Shown: positions 48,823 to 58,835 of the stretch, piece after piece
Position numbering within the stretch: the stretch's first letter is position 1
Layout of the letters: the number at the start of each line of letters is the position of its first letter
Assembly: GCF_009763805.1 (NCBI RefSeq)
Contig: NZ_CP046803.1
Coordinates: 62,001-126,000, forward strand
DNA: 64,000 nucleotides
Origin: Vibrio cidicii
GTDB taxonomy: Bacteria > Pseudomonadota > Gammaproteobacteria > Enterobacterales > Vibrionaceae
Reading direction: 5' to 3'
The notes under the pieces: model-generated
What the model was told of the DNA's origin: nothing
What the model saw: the letters and a program-made list of their open reading frames with translations, nothing else
The model's database searches: none
Position numbers and translations under genes: made by a program

Positions 48823-50430
48823 TTAGGAATCTAGTACCGCGATAAGCTCAGTGGGCGAGGCGCGGTTTTCGAGTAAGTAGTGGCGAAATTGCTGCTCGGG
48901 AAGGGCGGTTGAGTAGTAAAAACCTTGAATGTTGCGCACACCGAGTTTGGCTAAAATGTCGAGCTGCGACTTTTCTTCTACCCCTTCTACGACTACATCC
49001 ATATTCAGAGTTTCTGACAGTGCTAGCATCGACATCAGCAGCGGCTGAGTGTTGGAGTCACTGGTTAGATTGTTAATAAATACGCGATCAATTTTCATGA
49101 TGTCAAACGGATACTGGCGAATAAAGTTCAGTCCAGAGTAGCCAGTGCCAAAATCATCTACCGCGATGCGGATGCCCAAGTTTCCTAGGTAGGTGAGGTG
49201 CCTGCGCAGCGTGGTAAGATCGTCTGGGCTAAACACGCTCTCTTCGGTGATCTCAAACACCAGACGGTGGCTAATCTCCGGTTTATCTTTGAGTTGTTCG
49301 GTGACCTGAAAAATAAAATCTTGGTCAAGCACCACCTGACGGCTGATATTGATGCTCACATAGCCTTGAGGGTAGAGCTCACTGGTGGTTTGCAGCAGTT
49401 GGATAGCTTTAGCGAGAACAAAACGTGTGATCTGTTCGATAAGGCCGACTTTTTCGGCTAGTGGAATAAAAATGCCTGGAGAAACAAAACCTTGTACCGG
49501 ATCGTTCCAGCGTAGCAGCGATTCACACCCCACCACTTTATTGGTTTTAAGATCGACAATTGGTTGAAAATGCACCGATAAATTTTGTTTCTTAATCGCA
49601 TTGGTCAGAGCGTATTCGATGCTGTTATGCGTGATGTGTCTTTGGCGCAATTGAGCAGAAATCAGCAGCACTATGGTGGCGACCAACAAGCCAATCCACG
49701 CGTTTTTCAGCAAATATTCGAGATAAAAACCGCGTCCAACAGCAGAGTTGATAACGACCGGGAAGCGTTTTGACGTGACTTGCAGTTGGTTAATCGGCTC
49801 GGCCAAGGTGAGGCTTTTGACTGGCCTGCCAGCCACGTGGATCTCGTAGTCTAAATCGCCAAAGGAGAGGATTCCGCGAGTGATCAGCTGCAAATAGTTG
49901 GTGGGAAACAGCACGCTTAGCCCGCGCAGTGTTTCGTCACCAAAAATGTAGATCAGCGCCATTTCGCCCGTGAGCGCTGTTTTAGTAAAAGAAAGCGTCG
50001 CGCGTTCAGGACTTTCATCCAAACGTTGCAGTATCGATTTGTAGAGATAAAACGAAACCTTGACTTCATTGCTGGTGCAGAACACGCGGCCAGTATCGTC
50101 AAAGGTGCCTATCTCTTTGGTCATACCAAGATTGAGAATACTCTTGCGCAGTTCGTAAGTGAGAGCGCTACATGGCTGAGAGAAAATTGCTGGGCTGAAA
50201 AGATAGTTGAGCTGGATGCGTGTCTCTAAGAGCTCTCGCTCAATGTGGTTGATGGCTTTGTGGGTCAAAGTGCGCTGATATTGATTGGCAAATGGCACCA
50301 AGGCACACATGGTGATGGCGAAAGAAACCAGCAAAATGACGGCCACCTTGATGGTCCATTGCCAGTTATGCCTGCGAAAAAAAGTCTGCTGAGAATTCAA
50401 GGTACGTCGTAATCGTCTATTTTTTGCCAA
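48823..50430 (-). CDS. Membrane-bound cyclic-di-GMP phosphodiesterase, CSS-EAL type
   Basis: A 535-residue inner membrane protein. An N-terminal helix (about 28-48) is followed by a periplasmic CSS-motif sensor (FSQPCSALTYELRKSIL, VFCTSNE), a second helix (about 240-260) and a cytoplasmic EAL domain (about 275-530). The catalytic set is ESLLRW (an EAL variant), FEITEESV, VDDFGTGYSGLNF, KIDRVF and VVEGVEE, so hydrolysis of cyclic-di-GMP is likely. In related proteins CSS cysteines respond to periplasmic redox. It is not linked to the GGDEF-EAL gene at 496. Confidence 0.9.
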   Translation of the reverse strand: MAKNRRLRRTLNSQQTFFRRHNWQWTIKVAVILLVSFAITMCALVPFANQYQRTLTHKAINHIERELLETRIQLNYLFSPAIFSQPCSALTYELRKSILNLGMTKEIGTFDDTGRVFCTSNEVKVSFYLYKSILQRLDESPERATLSFTKTALTGEMALIYIFGDETLRGLSVLFPTNYLQLITRGILSFGDLDYEIHVAGRPVKSLTLAEPINQLQVTSKRFPVVINSAVGRGFYLEYLLKNAWIGLLVATIVLLISAQLRQRHITHNSIEYALTNAIKKQNLSVHFQPIVDLKTNKVVGCESLLRWNDPVQGFVSPGIFIPLAEKVGLIEQITRFVLAKAIQLLQTTSELYPQGYVSINISRQVVLDQDFIFQVTEQLKDKPEISHRLVFEITEESVFSPDDLTTLRRHLTYLGNLGIRIAVDDFGTGYSGLNFIRQYPFDIMKIDRVFINNLTSDSNTQPLLMSMLALSETLNMDVVVEGVEEKSQLDILAKLGVRNIQGFYYSTALPEQQFRHYLLENRASPTELIAVLDS

Positions 50431-50614
50431 ACTATATCGGCCATTGTGGCCAGCGAATAACGGCTTCTGTTCAAACTGTGATCATAAGCCTCAAATATCC
50501 TATCGAGGAAATACTTTTTTACCAGCGCTAATATTGCGAGGCAGACAAAATATTGTGCATATGGCCGCTATTGCGCTGTTTTTGTCTCAGATTGCCCATG
50601 GTGTTGACAAAACG

Positions 50615-51652
50615 TTACTTATCTTGACGAAACTGCCGTGGCGCTTTGCCGGTTAAGCGCTTGAAGCTTTGGCGAAAATTGGCACTGTCGCTGTAACCTA
50701 AACGATAGGCGATCTCTTCGACACTCAACGCCGTATTGAGTAACAGCTCTAGTGCGAGATCGCGCCGGACCTGATTTTTTAGTCTCTGGTAGCTGGTGCC
50801 CAGCGCTTGCAGTTGTCGGTGCAAAGTGCGCGCGGAGAGACCATACCAAGCGGCGATTTCCTCAGCACTGGGTTCCGAGCCCAGACAAGTGTAGAGGTGT
50901 TGAGTGATTTGCCGATCAAGCCGATGCGATGCTTGCAGATGGTGTAATAAGGATTCGCAGCCGCTTAAACATTTTTGCCATTTACTCTCTAAATGGCGCA
51001 GCAGTGGACGCTGCAACACCTCAACGTCAAAATACCAAGCAAACTCTTGCGCGTTAAACTCGATGGGGCACTGAAAATGGTGTTGATAAGCGAGCGCGTG
51101 TGGCGGTGGTGGGTAGGGGAGCAGCATCTGTACACTCGGCAGCTTTTCTCCGGTCAACTCTGCACACAGCTGCGCAATCGCGCTAAAGAAATACTCGCTG
51201 CAAAATGGCAGCAACTTGCCAATTTCTAAATTGTTTTCGATTCGGATACAGGCCTGATGTGTGTCGCGCAGCACTTGGATGTGGAAAATCGGCCCGTTGA
51301 GCTGTAGGTATTTAAACCCCACTTGCAGCGCTTCAAGCACGGTTTTGCTGCTGGCGATGGCAAAGCCGAGCAGGCCAAAATCGCTGAAACTGGCTCGCTG
51401 GCCGCAAATCAGCCCGAGAGGTTGGTCGGGGATGCGCTCCGCGGCGAGCTGAAAAAGTGCCAATTTATCGGCAAAACGATAGTGACCTGCCTCTTGGTCT
51501 TCTGGTGTGGCTGAGATACCGGCCTCTCTAAGGAACATTTCTCTATCGACGCCATAGTCTTGCAAAACGCTCAGCAGCAATGCGACATCGTAACCGCCAA
51601 ACGCTTGCCAGTGTTTGACTGGTCGATATTCGGTGATCAGTTGCATCGTCAT
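50615..51652 (-). CDS. AraC-family regulator with Arabinose_bd-type N-terminal domain
   Basis: A 345-residue regulator of the OruR/ArgR-like AraC group. It has an N-terminal ligand domain (about 20-210) and a C-terminal double helix-turn-helix (IAAWYGLSARTLHRQLQALG, IAYRLGYSDSANFRQSFKRLTG). It is divergent from the DUF2804 and fatty-acid-hydroxylase genes, with 155 bases between them, so it probably controls those two genes. Starts at 51652 and 51646 are both possible. Confidence 0.87.
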   Translation of the reverse strand: MTMQLITEYRPVKHWQAFGGYDVALLLSVLQDYGVDREMFLREAGISATPEDQEAGHYRFADKLALFQLAAERIPDQPLGLICGQRASFSDFGLLGFAIASSKTVLEALQVGFKYLQLNGPIFHIQVLRDTHQACIRIENNLEIGKLLPFCSEYFFSAIAQLCAELTGEKLPSVQMLLPYPPPPHALAYQHHFQCPIEFNAQEFAWYFDVEVLQRPLLRHLESKWQKCLSGCESLLHHLQASHRLDRQITQHLYTCLGSEPSAEEIAAWYGLSARTLHRQLQALGTSYQRLKNQVRRDLALELLLNTALSVEEIAYRLGYSDSANFRQSFKRLTGKAPRQFRQDK

Positions 51653-51807
51653 CTTTCTGCCTTCTTGCCTACTTACTTAAGGTCGTTTATTGGTCGTATA
51701 AAACGTGATCTCAACCAGCTTGATGTCCGATTCTAACCTGTTTTATACGCTGTTGGCGCGTCACACTGTGAGTGTATGTTAAATTATTGTGAACCAAGGA
51801 CGCTGTC

Positions 51808-52822
51808 ATGCTCAAATTGGACTCTGCGCCTAAACGTTTGATCGCTTCTTCCGGTGCGCCAAACTATGGTCAGTTTGATGAGATTCCGCGCGATTTGGCA
51901 CTGGAAGACTTTGACTATCGCACTGTGATGGACGCGCAAGCGAGCAAATTCGCGCGTTATTTCGACTACAAACAGTTCCAGTTTGTCAGCATCGTCACGC
52001 AAGATTATCTGATTGGCGTGGCGATTGCCGATATCCGCTATCTCACGTCGGCGTTTTGCTATCTCTATGACAGACGCAAAAAGCAGCTGGTGGAAGAGAA
52101 ACTGGTTGCGCCCATTGGCTTGGGACAGCCATTCGGTGCCTTCTCCTTACAACAGCACCATGCACATCGCCCGTAAACAGATCCAATTTCACATTGTCGA
52201 TGGCGTATGGCGGGTGCAATTGGCGACTCGTCAACTGAGCGCGGATCTGACCCTGATGCCTGAGCCCGGCAGCCAAGCGCTTGCGATGTGCACACCCACC
52301 GGTTATCAAGGCTGGACTTATACGCAAAAACACAATGCCCTGCGTGTAACGGGGAGGCTTTCTGTTGCGGGGAAAACGCTTGATCTGAGCGGTGCCTGTG
52401 CTGGCTATGATTTCTCCGCGGGCTATATGCGGCGTGAAACCAGTTGGCGCTGGGCCAGCATCAATTGCCGCGATCAATTTAGCACTCTTGGGCTCAATCT
52501 CGCCGCCGGAGTCAACGAAACCGGTAGTTGTGAGAACGTGTTGTGGATCAATGGACAAAAACACAGCCTGCCACCGGTTTATTTCTCTTTTAGCCGCGCC
52601 GATAGCGCCAAACCTTGGCACATCTACTCACAAAATGGACAAGTGGATTTGACCTTTACCGCCGAAAACTGTCGCCGTGAGAAACTGAACCTTTACTGGC
52701 TGAAAAGTAATTTTCGCCAATTTATCGGCCATTTTAACGGCGCGATCGCCGACAATCATGGCGTGGTCCACAAGATTAGCGCCACGTTGGGCGTCACGGA
52801 AGATCACTTCGCTCGCTGGTAA
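51808..52822 (+). CDS. DUF2804-type protein (frameshifted in this assembly)
   Basis: After repair at 52098-52102 (GAAAC for GAAC) the protein reads VEENWLRPLAWDSHSVPSPYNSTMHIARKQ and has 337 residues. It begins MLKLDSAPKRLIASSGAPNYGQF and shows an extended beta-rich pattern (WRVQLATRQLSADLTL, TSWRWASIN, GAIADNHGVVHKI) that I associate with DUF2804, whose beta-barrel resembles hydroxyneurosporene-synthase-like lipid-binding folds. There is no signal peptide. It lies 24 bases before a fatty-acid-hydroxylase gene, suggesting a shared lipid-related task. Function is not established. Confidence 0.7.
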
Positions 52823-52846
52823 CCCTGAATACAAAGGAGTGTAACT

Positions 52847-53710
52847 ATGTTAGTTGAACATCCAGAATGGCTTTTGCTGTTGATGGCGCCGCTGTTTGTG
52901 GCCTTGATGGTGGCGGAATATTGGCTGGGCGAGAGAAAAGGCAGACTGCCAGACAACTCTCGTTACGAGTTTAAAGAGGTGCTGTGCAATTTTACCTTAG
53001 CCTTGATGCATCAAGGCACGGATCTACTGGCGGGTTTGTTGCTCGCTCATCTCTATTTGTGGCTGTTTGGCTGGCGCTTATTAGAGATTGACATGGGCGC
53101 GATGAGTTTTATTGCGCTGATGGTGTTGCAGGATTTTTGCTACTACTGGTTTCATCGCGCTAGCCACCGCGTGCGTTGGATGTGGGCTGCGCACGTTGTC
53201 CACCACAGCTCTGAGCGAATGAACTTCAGCACGGCGTTTCGCCAGAGCTTGATGTATCCGGTCGCAGGCATGTGGCTGTTTTGGTTGCCTTTAGTGATCA
53301 TTGGCTTTGAACCACAGTGGATCACCTTGGTGGTGCTGTTTAATCTTGGTTTGCAGTTTTTTGTCCACACCCAATGGGTCAAAAGCTTAGGGCCTTTGGA
53401 ATACGTGTTTAATACCCCGTCACACCACCGGGTTCATCACGGCGTCAACGCGCGCTATATCGACAAAAACTATGCGGGCGTGTTGATCATCTGGGACAAG
53501 CTGTTTGGTACCTTTGAGCCAGAGAGCGAAACTGTGCGCTTTGGCATCAGCAAACTGGTGAACAGCTTTAATCCACTGGTGGTTACGTTTGCCGAGTGGC
53601 GCGATCTGTGGCAAGACGCGACCCAGCCCGGTTTAACGCTTTCCCAACGGTTGAAGATCCTGTTATCGCCGCCTTCAGATTCCTCTGGGCAGGCGGAAAC
53701 TGCGTCATGA
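52847..53710 (+). CDS. Sterol desaturase / fatty acid hydroxylase family membrane enzyme
   Basis: A 287-residue integral membrane di-iron enzyme of the fatty-acid-hydroxylase superfamily. The eight-His motif is present: HRASH, HVVHHSSE and TPSHHRVHH. Four to five helices surround it. It follows the DUF2804 gene with a good GGAG site, and both are likely controlled by the divergent AraC protein. The substrate (fatty acid, sterol-like lipid or other) is unknown; bacterial homologues are often labelled sterol desaturase without evidence of sterols. Confidence 0.88.
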   Translation: MLVEHPEWLLLLMAPLFVALMVAEYWLGERKGRLPDNSRYEFKEVLCNFTLALMHQGTDLLAGLLLAHLYLWLFGWRLLEIDMGAMSFIALMVLQDFCYYWFHRASHRVRWMWAAHVVHHSSERMNFSTAFRQSLMYPVAGMWLFWLPLVIIGFEPQWITLVVLFNLGLQFFVHTQWVKSLGPLEYVFNTPSHHRVHHGVNARYIDKNYAGVLIIWDKLFGTFEPESETVRFGISKLVNSFNPLVVTFAEWRDLWQDATQPGLTLSQRLKILLSPPSDSSGQAETAS

Positions 53711-53817
53711 GCGTTTGTCGGCTGAGCAGAAGATTGAGCCCGAATAACGCTATTCGCTGTAAGTGGGTGATTCATTTTGTCTGTTTAATGAGCGAAATAA
53801 CTTTTCGATTTACCAAT

Positions 53818-53837
53818 AAATGCTCGAACGCGCATTT
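53818..53837. promoter_or_regulatory. GlpR-like operator upstream of glpA
   Basis: AAATGCTCGAACGCGCATTT is a near-palindrome of the ATGYTCG-N2-CGMRCAT form bound by GlpR. It lies 78 bases before glpA. Additional TTTCGATT and TATCGAACC half-sites flank it. Confidence 0.5.
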
Positions 53838-53914
53838 TGTGAGTGATGTATCGAACCTAAAAGAAAAAAAATGACACACTAAACGTATGCTTATTAATGA
53901 ATAGGAAGAAAGCG

Positions 53915-55582
53915 ATGAAAGCTTCCGCTCATTTTGAAACGGACGTAGTGATCATTGGCGGTGGAGCCACGGGGACGGGGATTATGCGCGATTGCGCGCT
54001 ACGGGGAATCGCCTGCATCTTATTGGAAAAAGATGATATCGCCTCCGGCACCTCTGGCCGCAATCATGGCTTGCTCCATTCTGGTGCTCGTTACGCGGTC
54101 ACGGATGAGGAATCGGCCCGAGAGTGTATTCAAGAGAACAAAATCCTCAAAAGGGTAGCCCGCCACTGTGTGGAAAACACCAGTGGGCTGTTTATCACTT
54201 TGCCCGAAGACGATCTCTCATTTCAGGATACTTTTGTCTCTCAGTGTCAAAAAGCTGGTATTGAAACCGCGGTCCTTACGCCTAAAGAGGCGCTGGCGCT
54301 AGAGCCCAATGTCAACCCGCAGTTGCTCGGGGCAGTACAGGTTCCGGACGGCACGCTCGATCCATTTCGTCTTTGTGCTTCGAATGTGTTAGACGCCAAA
54401 GAGCATGGCGGACGCATTTTTAATCACACCTTGGTCGTTGGCCTCATCCGCGAGGGCGATCAAGTGCGAGGGGTGCACTGCCTGCATACGCAAACTGGCC
54501 AAGCGTTTGATATTTATGCGCGAGAAGTGATCAATGCAGCGGGGATCTGGGGACAAAATATCTGCGAATACGCGGATCTCAACATCAAGATGTTTCCGGC
54601 CAAAGGTTCATTGCTCATTCTGGATTACCGCATCAACAACTTGGTGATCAACCGTTGCCGTAAGCCGTCGGATGCCGACATCTTAGTGCCCGGTGACACC
54701 ATTTCGCTGATCGGCACCACCTCACAACACATCGACTATGCACAAATTGATGACTTGCATGTGACCGAGCAGGAAGTCGATGTTCTGTTGCGTGAAGGGG
54801 CGAAGCTGGCGCCTATCATGGCCAACACGCGGGTATTGCGTGCTTATGCCGGAGTGCGGCCATTGGTTTCTGTTGATGATGACGGCAGTGGTCGCAACAT
54901 CAGTCGCGGCATTGTTTTGCTGGATCACCAGCAGCAAGATGGTCTGAAAGGCTTAACCACCATCACCGGCGGTAAGTTGATGACTTACCGTCTGATGGCG
55001 GAGTGGGCAACCGATTTGCTGGCAAAAAAACTCGGTGTGGATCGCGCGTGTGAAACCCACCTGCGCCCATTGCCGGGGTCTAACGACGCGCCTAAACCCG
55101 CCAAGAAAACCGCCAGTATCGTCAAACCCGTTTATGAATCAGCAATTTACCGCCACGGCGAACGGGCTGAGCAATTTTTGCAGCAAGACAGTGCCAGCCA
55201 AACGGTGATCTGCGAATGCGAAATGGTCACTCAAGGCGAGATTGAGTACGCGATCAAGCAGCTCGATGTGAGTAATTTAGTCGACTTGCGTCGGCGCACG
55301 CGTCTTGGCATGGGCCCTTGTCAGGGTGAGCTGTGCAGCTACCGTGCCGCGAGTCTATTTAGCCAGTATGGCAACGTCGATGGCACGGCCAGTGCTCATC
55401 TACTGGCCGAGTTTCTTGAAGAGCGCTGGAAAGGCATTAAGCCAATTTTCTGGGGCGATGCGCTGCGAGAGGCGGAGTTCAGCTACTGGATTTACGAAGG
55501 CCTGTTTGGTGCCAGTGAACTACCGAATGTGGAAAACGGCGACACCGCACAGCGGCAAAATGAGGAGAACCACTCATGTTAA
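53915..55582 (+). CDS. glpA: Anaerobic glycerol-3-phosphate dehydrogenase subunit A
   Basis: The FAD-binding catalytic subunit (555 residues), oxidising glycerol 3-phosphate to dihydroxyacetone phosphate and feeding electrons through GlpB/GlpC to menaquinone. VVIIGGGATGTGIMRD is the FAD motif and GRNHGLLHSGARYA the flavin/substrate loop. The C-terminus has a BFD-like [2Fe-2S] domain (VICECEMVTQGE, GMGPCQGELC). ATG 53915 is chosen because AGGAAG precedes it. It overlaps glpB by seven bases. Confidence 0.95.
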   Translation: MKASAHFETDVVIIGGGATGTGIMRDCALRGIACILLEKDDIASGTSGRNHGLLHSGARYAVTDEESARECIQENKILKRVARHCVENTSGLFITLPEDDLSFQDTFVSQCQKAGIETAVLTPKEALALEPNVNPQLLGAVQVPDGTLDPFRLCASNVLDAKEHGGRIFNHTLVVGLIREGDQVRGVHCLHTQTGQAFDIYAREVINAAGIWGQNICEYADLNIKMFPAKGSLLILDYRINNLVINRCRKPSDADILVPGDTISLIGTTSQHIDYAQIDDLHVTEQEVDVLLREGAKLAPIMANTRVLRAYAGVRPLVSVDDDGSGRNISRGIVLLDHQQQDGLKGLTTITGGKLMTYRLMAEWATDLLAKKLGVDRACETHLRPLPGSNDAPKPAKKTASIVKPVYESAIYRHGERAEQFLQQDSASQTVICECEMVTQGEIEYAIKQLDVSNLVDLRRRTRLGMGPCQGELCSYRAASLFSQYGNVDGTASAHLLAEFLEERWKGIKPIFWGDALREAEFSYWIYEGLFGASELPNVENGDTAQRQNEENHSC

Positions 55583-56889
55583 ATTACGATATTGCGGTTA
55601 TTGGTGGTGGTATCGCGGGTTACAGCGCCGCATTGCACGCGTTAGAACAAGGTAAAAAAGTGGTGTTAATCAGCCAAGGACAGAGCGCGCTGCATTTTTC
55701 CTCCGGCTCGATTGATGTGCTCGGTAAAACGCCTGCGGGTGAGGATGTAAGTGCGCCTTTTCACGCTATCGAGCAATTTGCTGAGCGTTTTCCTGCTCAC
55801 CCTTATGCAAAACTGAGCGCGCAAAGTGTGCGCCGCGCACTGCGTTGGTTTCAAACCGCTTTAGCACAGCAAGGGATCCCACTGCAGAGCGAAGAAGATG
55901 AACATAACCACTTTCGCATTACGCCACTGGGCACTTTAAAAGCGACTTGGCTTTCACAGCCGTTTGTCTATCGTCACCGTCAGAGGCTGCCATTTAAACG
56001 GCTGCTGCTGGTCTCGGTTGATGGTTATCGTGACTTTCAGCCGTTGCTTGCCAAAGATAACCTGCGCAAACAGCGCGATTTCGCCCAGTGCGCGGTGGAG
56101 GAAATCAGCGTCACCATCCCCGGATGTGAGCAACTGCGGCGCAATCCCAATGAGCTGCGCTCAATAGACATTGCCCGTTTACTCAAGCAGCCGCAGGCGT
56201 TTAACAGTTTGTGTCACCAACTGATGAAAGGGGCGACACCAGACGATCTGTTGATCATGCCTGCCATCATGGGGAACGGTGACGGTCTGGTGTTGTTGGA
56301 GAAATTGCGCCGCGAAACCCGTTTGCACTTTCATGAAGTGCCGACCATGCCCCCTTCGCTGCTTGGTATTCGTATCGAAGAAGCGCTGCACAAACGTTTT
56401 GTCCAAGCGGGCGGGACGCTACTTAAGGGCGATCAAGTGACTCGCGGCGAATGGCATTCAGAACAGCAGTTAAAAGCAATTTACACACGCAATTTGGGTG
56501 ATATGGCGCTGCATGCCAAGGCGTTTATTTTGGCTTCTGGCAGCTACTTTAGCCAAGGGCTTAAAGCCAATCTCAGCGAGATCGTGGAACCGATTTTTGG
56601 TTTGGAGATGGTGTCAAACTCTGCGCGTAGCACTTGGCGCGCAGAGAAATTCTTTAGCCCCATCGGTCATCCATTTATGGCGTTTGGCGTCAAAACCGAT
56701 GGTACGTTCCGCCCTTATTTGCAGAGTGCGCTTTGTCAGAACCTCTACTGCTGCGGCTCTGTCTTGGCGGGGTACGATCCGGTGTTTGAAGGCTCGGGAG
56801 GCGGCGTCGCTATCTCGACCGCGCTGGCCGCAGCGCAGCATGCCGTTTTGCACTGCGAGGTTCAAACGCAGGAGGAGTGCGTATTATGA
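55576..56889 (+). CDS. glpB: Anaerobic glycerol-3-phosphate dehydrogenase subunit B
   Basis: A 437-residue flavoprotein subunit linking GlpA to GlpC. It starts MLNYDIAVIGGGIAGYSAAL (FAD/FMN-type Rossmann motif) and ends with CCGSVLAGYDPVFEGSGGGVAI, a conserved GlpB segment. It overlaps glpA and glpC by a few bases each, so the three are translationally coupled. Confidence 0.95.
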   Translation: MLNYDIAVIGGGIAGYSAALHALEQGKKVVLISQGQSALHFSSGSIDVLGKTPAGEDVSAPFHAIEQFAERFPAHPYAKLSAQSVRRALRWFQTALAQQGIPLQSEEDEHNHFRITPLGTLKATWLSQPFVYRHRQRLPFKRLLLVSVDGYRDFQPLLAKDNLRKQRDFAQCAVEEISVTIPGCEQLRRNPNELRSIDIARLLKQPQAFNSLCHQLMKGATPDDLLIMPAIMGNGDGLVLLEKLRRETRLHFHEVPTMPPSLLGIRIEEALHKRFVQAGGTLLKGDQVTRGEWHSEQQLKAIYTRNLGDMALHAKAFILASGSYFSQGLKANLSEIVEPIFGLEMVSNSARSTWRAEKFFSPIGHPFMAFGVKTDGTFRPYLQSALCQNLYCCGSVLAGYDPVFEGSGGGVAISTALAAAQHAVLHCEVQTQEECVL

Positions 56890-58110
56890 TGAATACTTTT
56901 GCCAAACATGCCCCTGTGAACACCAGCTTTGACCAGTGCATTAAATGCACCGTGTGTACTGTGTATTGTCCGGTGGCGAAAGCGAAACCCGGAATATCCA
57001 GGGCCAAAACAATCCGGGCCAGACGGCGAACGTCTGCGCTTGAAAAATCCGCACTATTACGATGAGTTGCTGAAACTGTGTACCAACTGCAAACGCTGTG
57101 AAACGGCCTGCCCGTCGGGGGTGAAAATTGGTGATATTATCGCCGTGGCGAGGGGTAAGTTTGGTCAGAAAAGTGTCAGCCCTAAGCTGATGCGCGATTT
57201 TGTCTTAAGCCATACCGATCTGTTTGGCTCGCTGGCAACGCCGGTCGCGCCGATTGTCAACAAGATCACCGAACTGAAACCGATAAAAAGCTTGATGCAC
57301 AAAACCATTGGCGTCGATAAGCACAAGCAGTTGCCGAAATACTCTCACGGCACGTTTCGTCAGTGGTACAAGAAGCAGGCAAAAACGCAAGCGCAGTTTG
57401 CGCGCCAAGTGAGCTATTTCCACGGCTGTTATGTCAACTATAACCATCCGCAGTTGGGCAAAGATTTAGTCAAAGTACTCAATGCCATGGGCTATGGCGT
57501 GCAATTGTTGAAAAAGGAAAAATGTTGCGGTGTACCTTTGATTGCCAATGGTTTTCATGAAAAAGCGCGTAAAAACGCCACGCTCAATATCGAGATGATC
57601 GAGCAAGCCGTTTCGCAAGATCACACGGTGGTTTCCACCTCTTCGACCTGCTCATTTACGTTGCAACAAGAGTACCCGCATGTGTTGGGCGTTAATAATG
57701 AGCACGTGGTACAACGTATCGAGTACATTACCCGTTTTCTGCTCAAAGCATTTATGAGCGGCTATGCGCCCGCGATGAAGCCAATCAACAAGAAAGTGGT
57801 TTACCACACCCCATGCCACCTAGAGCGCAGTGGAAATGTGATGTTTACCCTTGAACTGTTGCGCATGATTCCCGGATTAGAGCTGGTGGTGCTAGATAGC
57901 GAATGTTGTGGTTTGGCAGGCACTTATGGCTTTAAAGAGGAGAACTATCAGACCTCGATGAAAATCGGTGCGCACCTATTCGAGACCATCAAACAATCGG
58001 CGGCGGATTTTGCCATTACCGATTGCGAAACCTGTAAATGGCAAATTGAAGAGAATACCCAGCTTGAGACCATTCACCCCATCAGCTTACTGGCGATGGC
58101 GCTTGCCTAA
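56886..58110 (+). CDS. glpC: Anaerobic glycerol-3-phosphate dehydrogenase subunit C (frameshifted in this assembly)
   Basis: The membrane-associated iron-sulphur subunit. Two [4Fe-4S] motifs (CIKCTVCTVYCPVA and CTNCKRCETACPSG) are followed by two cysteine-rich CCG domains (EKCCGVPLIANG, SECCGLAGTYGF). The frame breaks at 56984-56988 (GAAAC for GAAC). Repair reads VAKANPEYPGPKQSGPDGERL and gives 407 residues. It overlaps the glpB stop, and its end overlaps the convergent HAD gene by four bases. Confidence 0.94.
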
Positions 58111-58730
58111 CCTGCACTGGCTGTTAGCGCCGTTTGCAAATAGCTGAGCAAATCATCCAACCGGGCCACAGTGATGGAGGCCTGGTTGGCGTACGGTTTT
58201 TCCAGCGCATTACTCACCAGACAAGATGGCATATTGGCATTCTTTGCGGCTTGTAAATCATACAGATAATCACCGACATACAGCACCTGATGGTGTCGTA
58301 ACTGCCATTCGTCGGCTAATTGCAGCAGCGCTTCGGGATCGGGTTTAGGCGCGCAATGTTCCCGGGTGATCAGCTTTTCCACTTCGATGTCATTGTGCGC
58401 CAGTTTGAGTTCACTGGCTGCCAGACAGTTGCGGGTGACAATCGCGCAGCGCCACGCTCTTTGTTTGATAAAAGCCAGTAAAGCGTGACAACCCGGTAAT
58501 GGGGTTGAGCTTTGCGCATCGGCCATCTCATGCTGCAAGATGATGTGCTGAGCATGTGCCCGCTGCGCCGCATCGGGTAGCTTATCAACAAAACTGAGCA
58601 AATCTTCCTGTTCGGGGCAACCAAGTGCTTGGCGCATGGAGACAAAATCCAGTGACGAGGTGACTAAGGTGTTATCCAAATCAAAAACAACCGCTCGTAT
58701 TTGATTGATTTCTAATGTAATTGGTTCCAT
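58107..58730 (-). CDS. HAD-superfamily phosphatase
   Basis: A 207-residue HAD hydrolase of the phosphoglycolate-phosphatase-like subgroup: nucleophile motif FDLDNTLV (DxD), motif II VTRN, the Lys region CAPKPDPE and motif IV YVGDYLYD, with an alpha-helical cap. It dephosphorylates an unknown small metabolite. It is convergent with glpC. Confidence 0.87.
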   Translation of the reverse strand: MEPITLEINQIRAVVFDLDNTLVTSSLDFVSMRQALGCPEQEDLLSFVDKLPDAAQRAHAQHIILQHEMADAQSSTPLPGCHALLAFIKQRAWRCAIVTRNCLAASELKLAHNDIEVEKLITREHCAPKPDPEALLQLADEWQLRHHQVLYVGDYLYDLQAAKNANMPSCLVSNALEKPYANQASITVARLDDLLSYLQTALTASAG

Positions 58731-58835
58731 TTGCTCTCGCTATCACTTTTGTCTTTTCAACCTAGTTTATCTCTTTACATGCGCTTTGTGCGCAGATAAG
58801 TTGGTTTCGTCTCGAAAATCACAAGGAACACTTTG

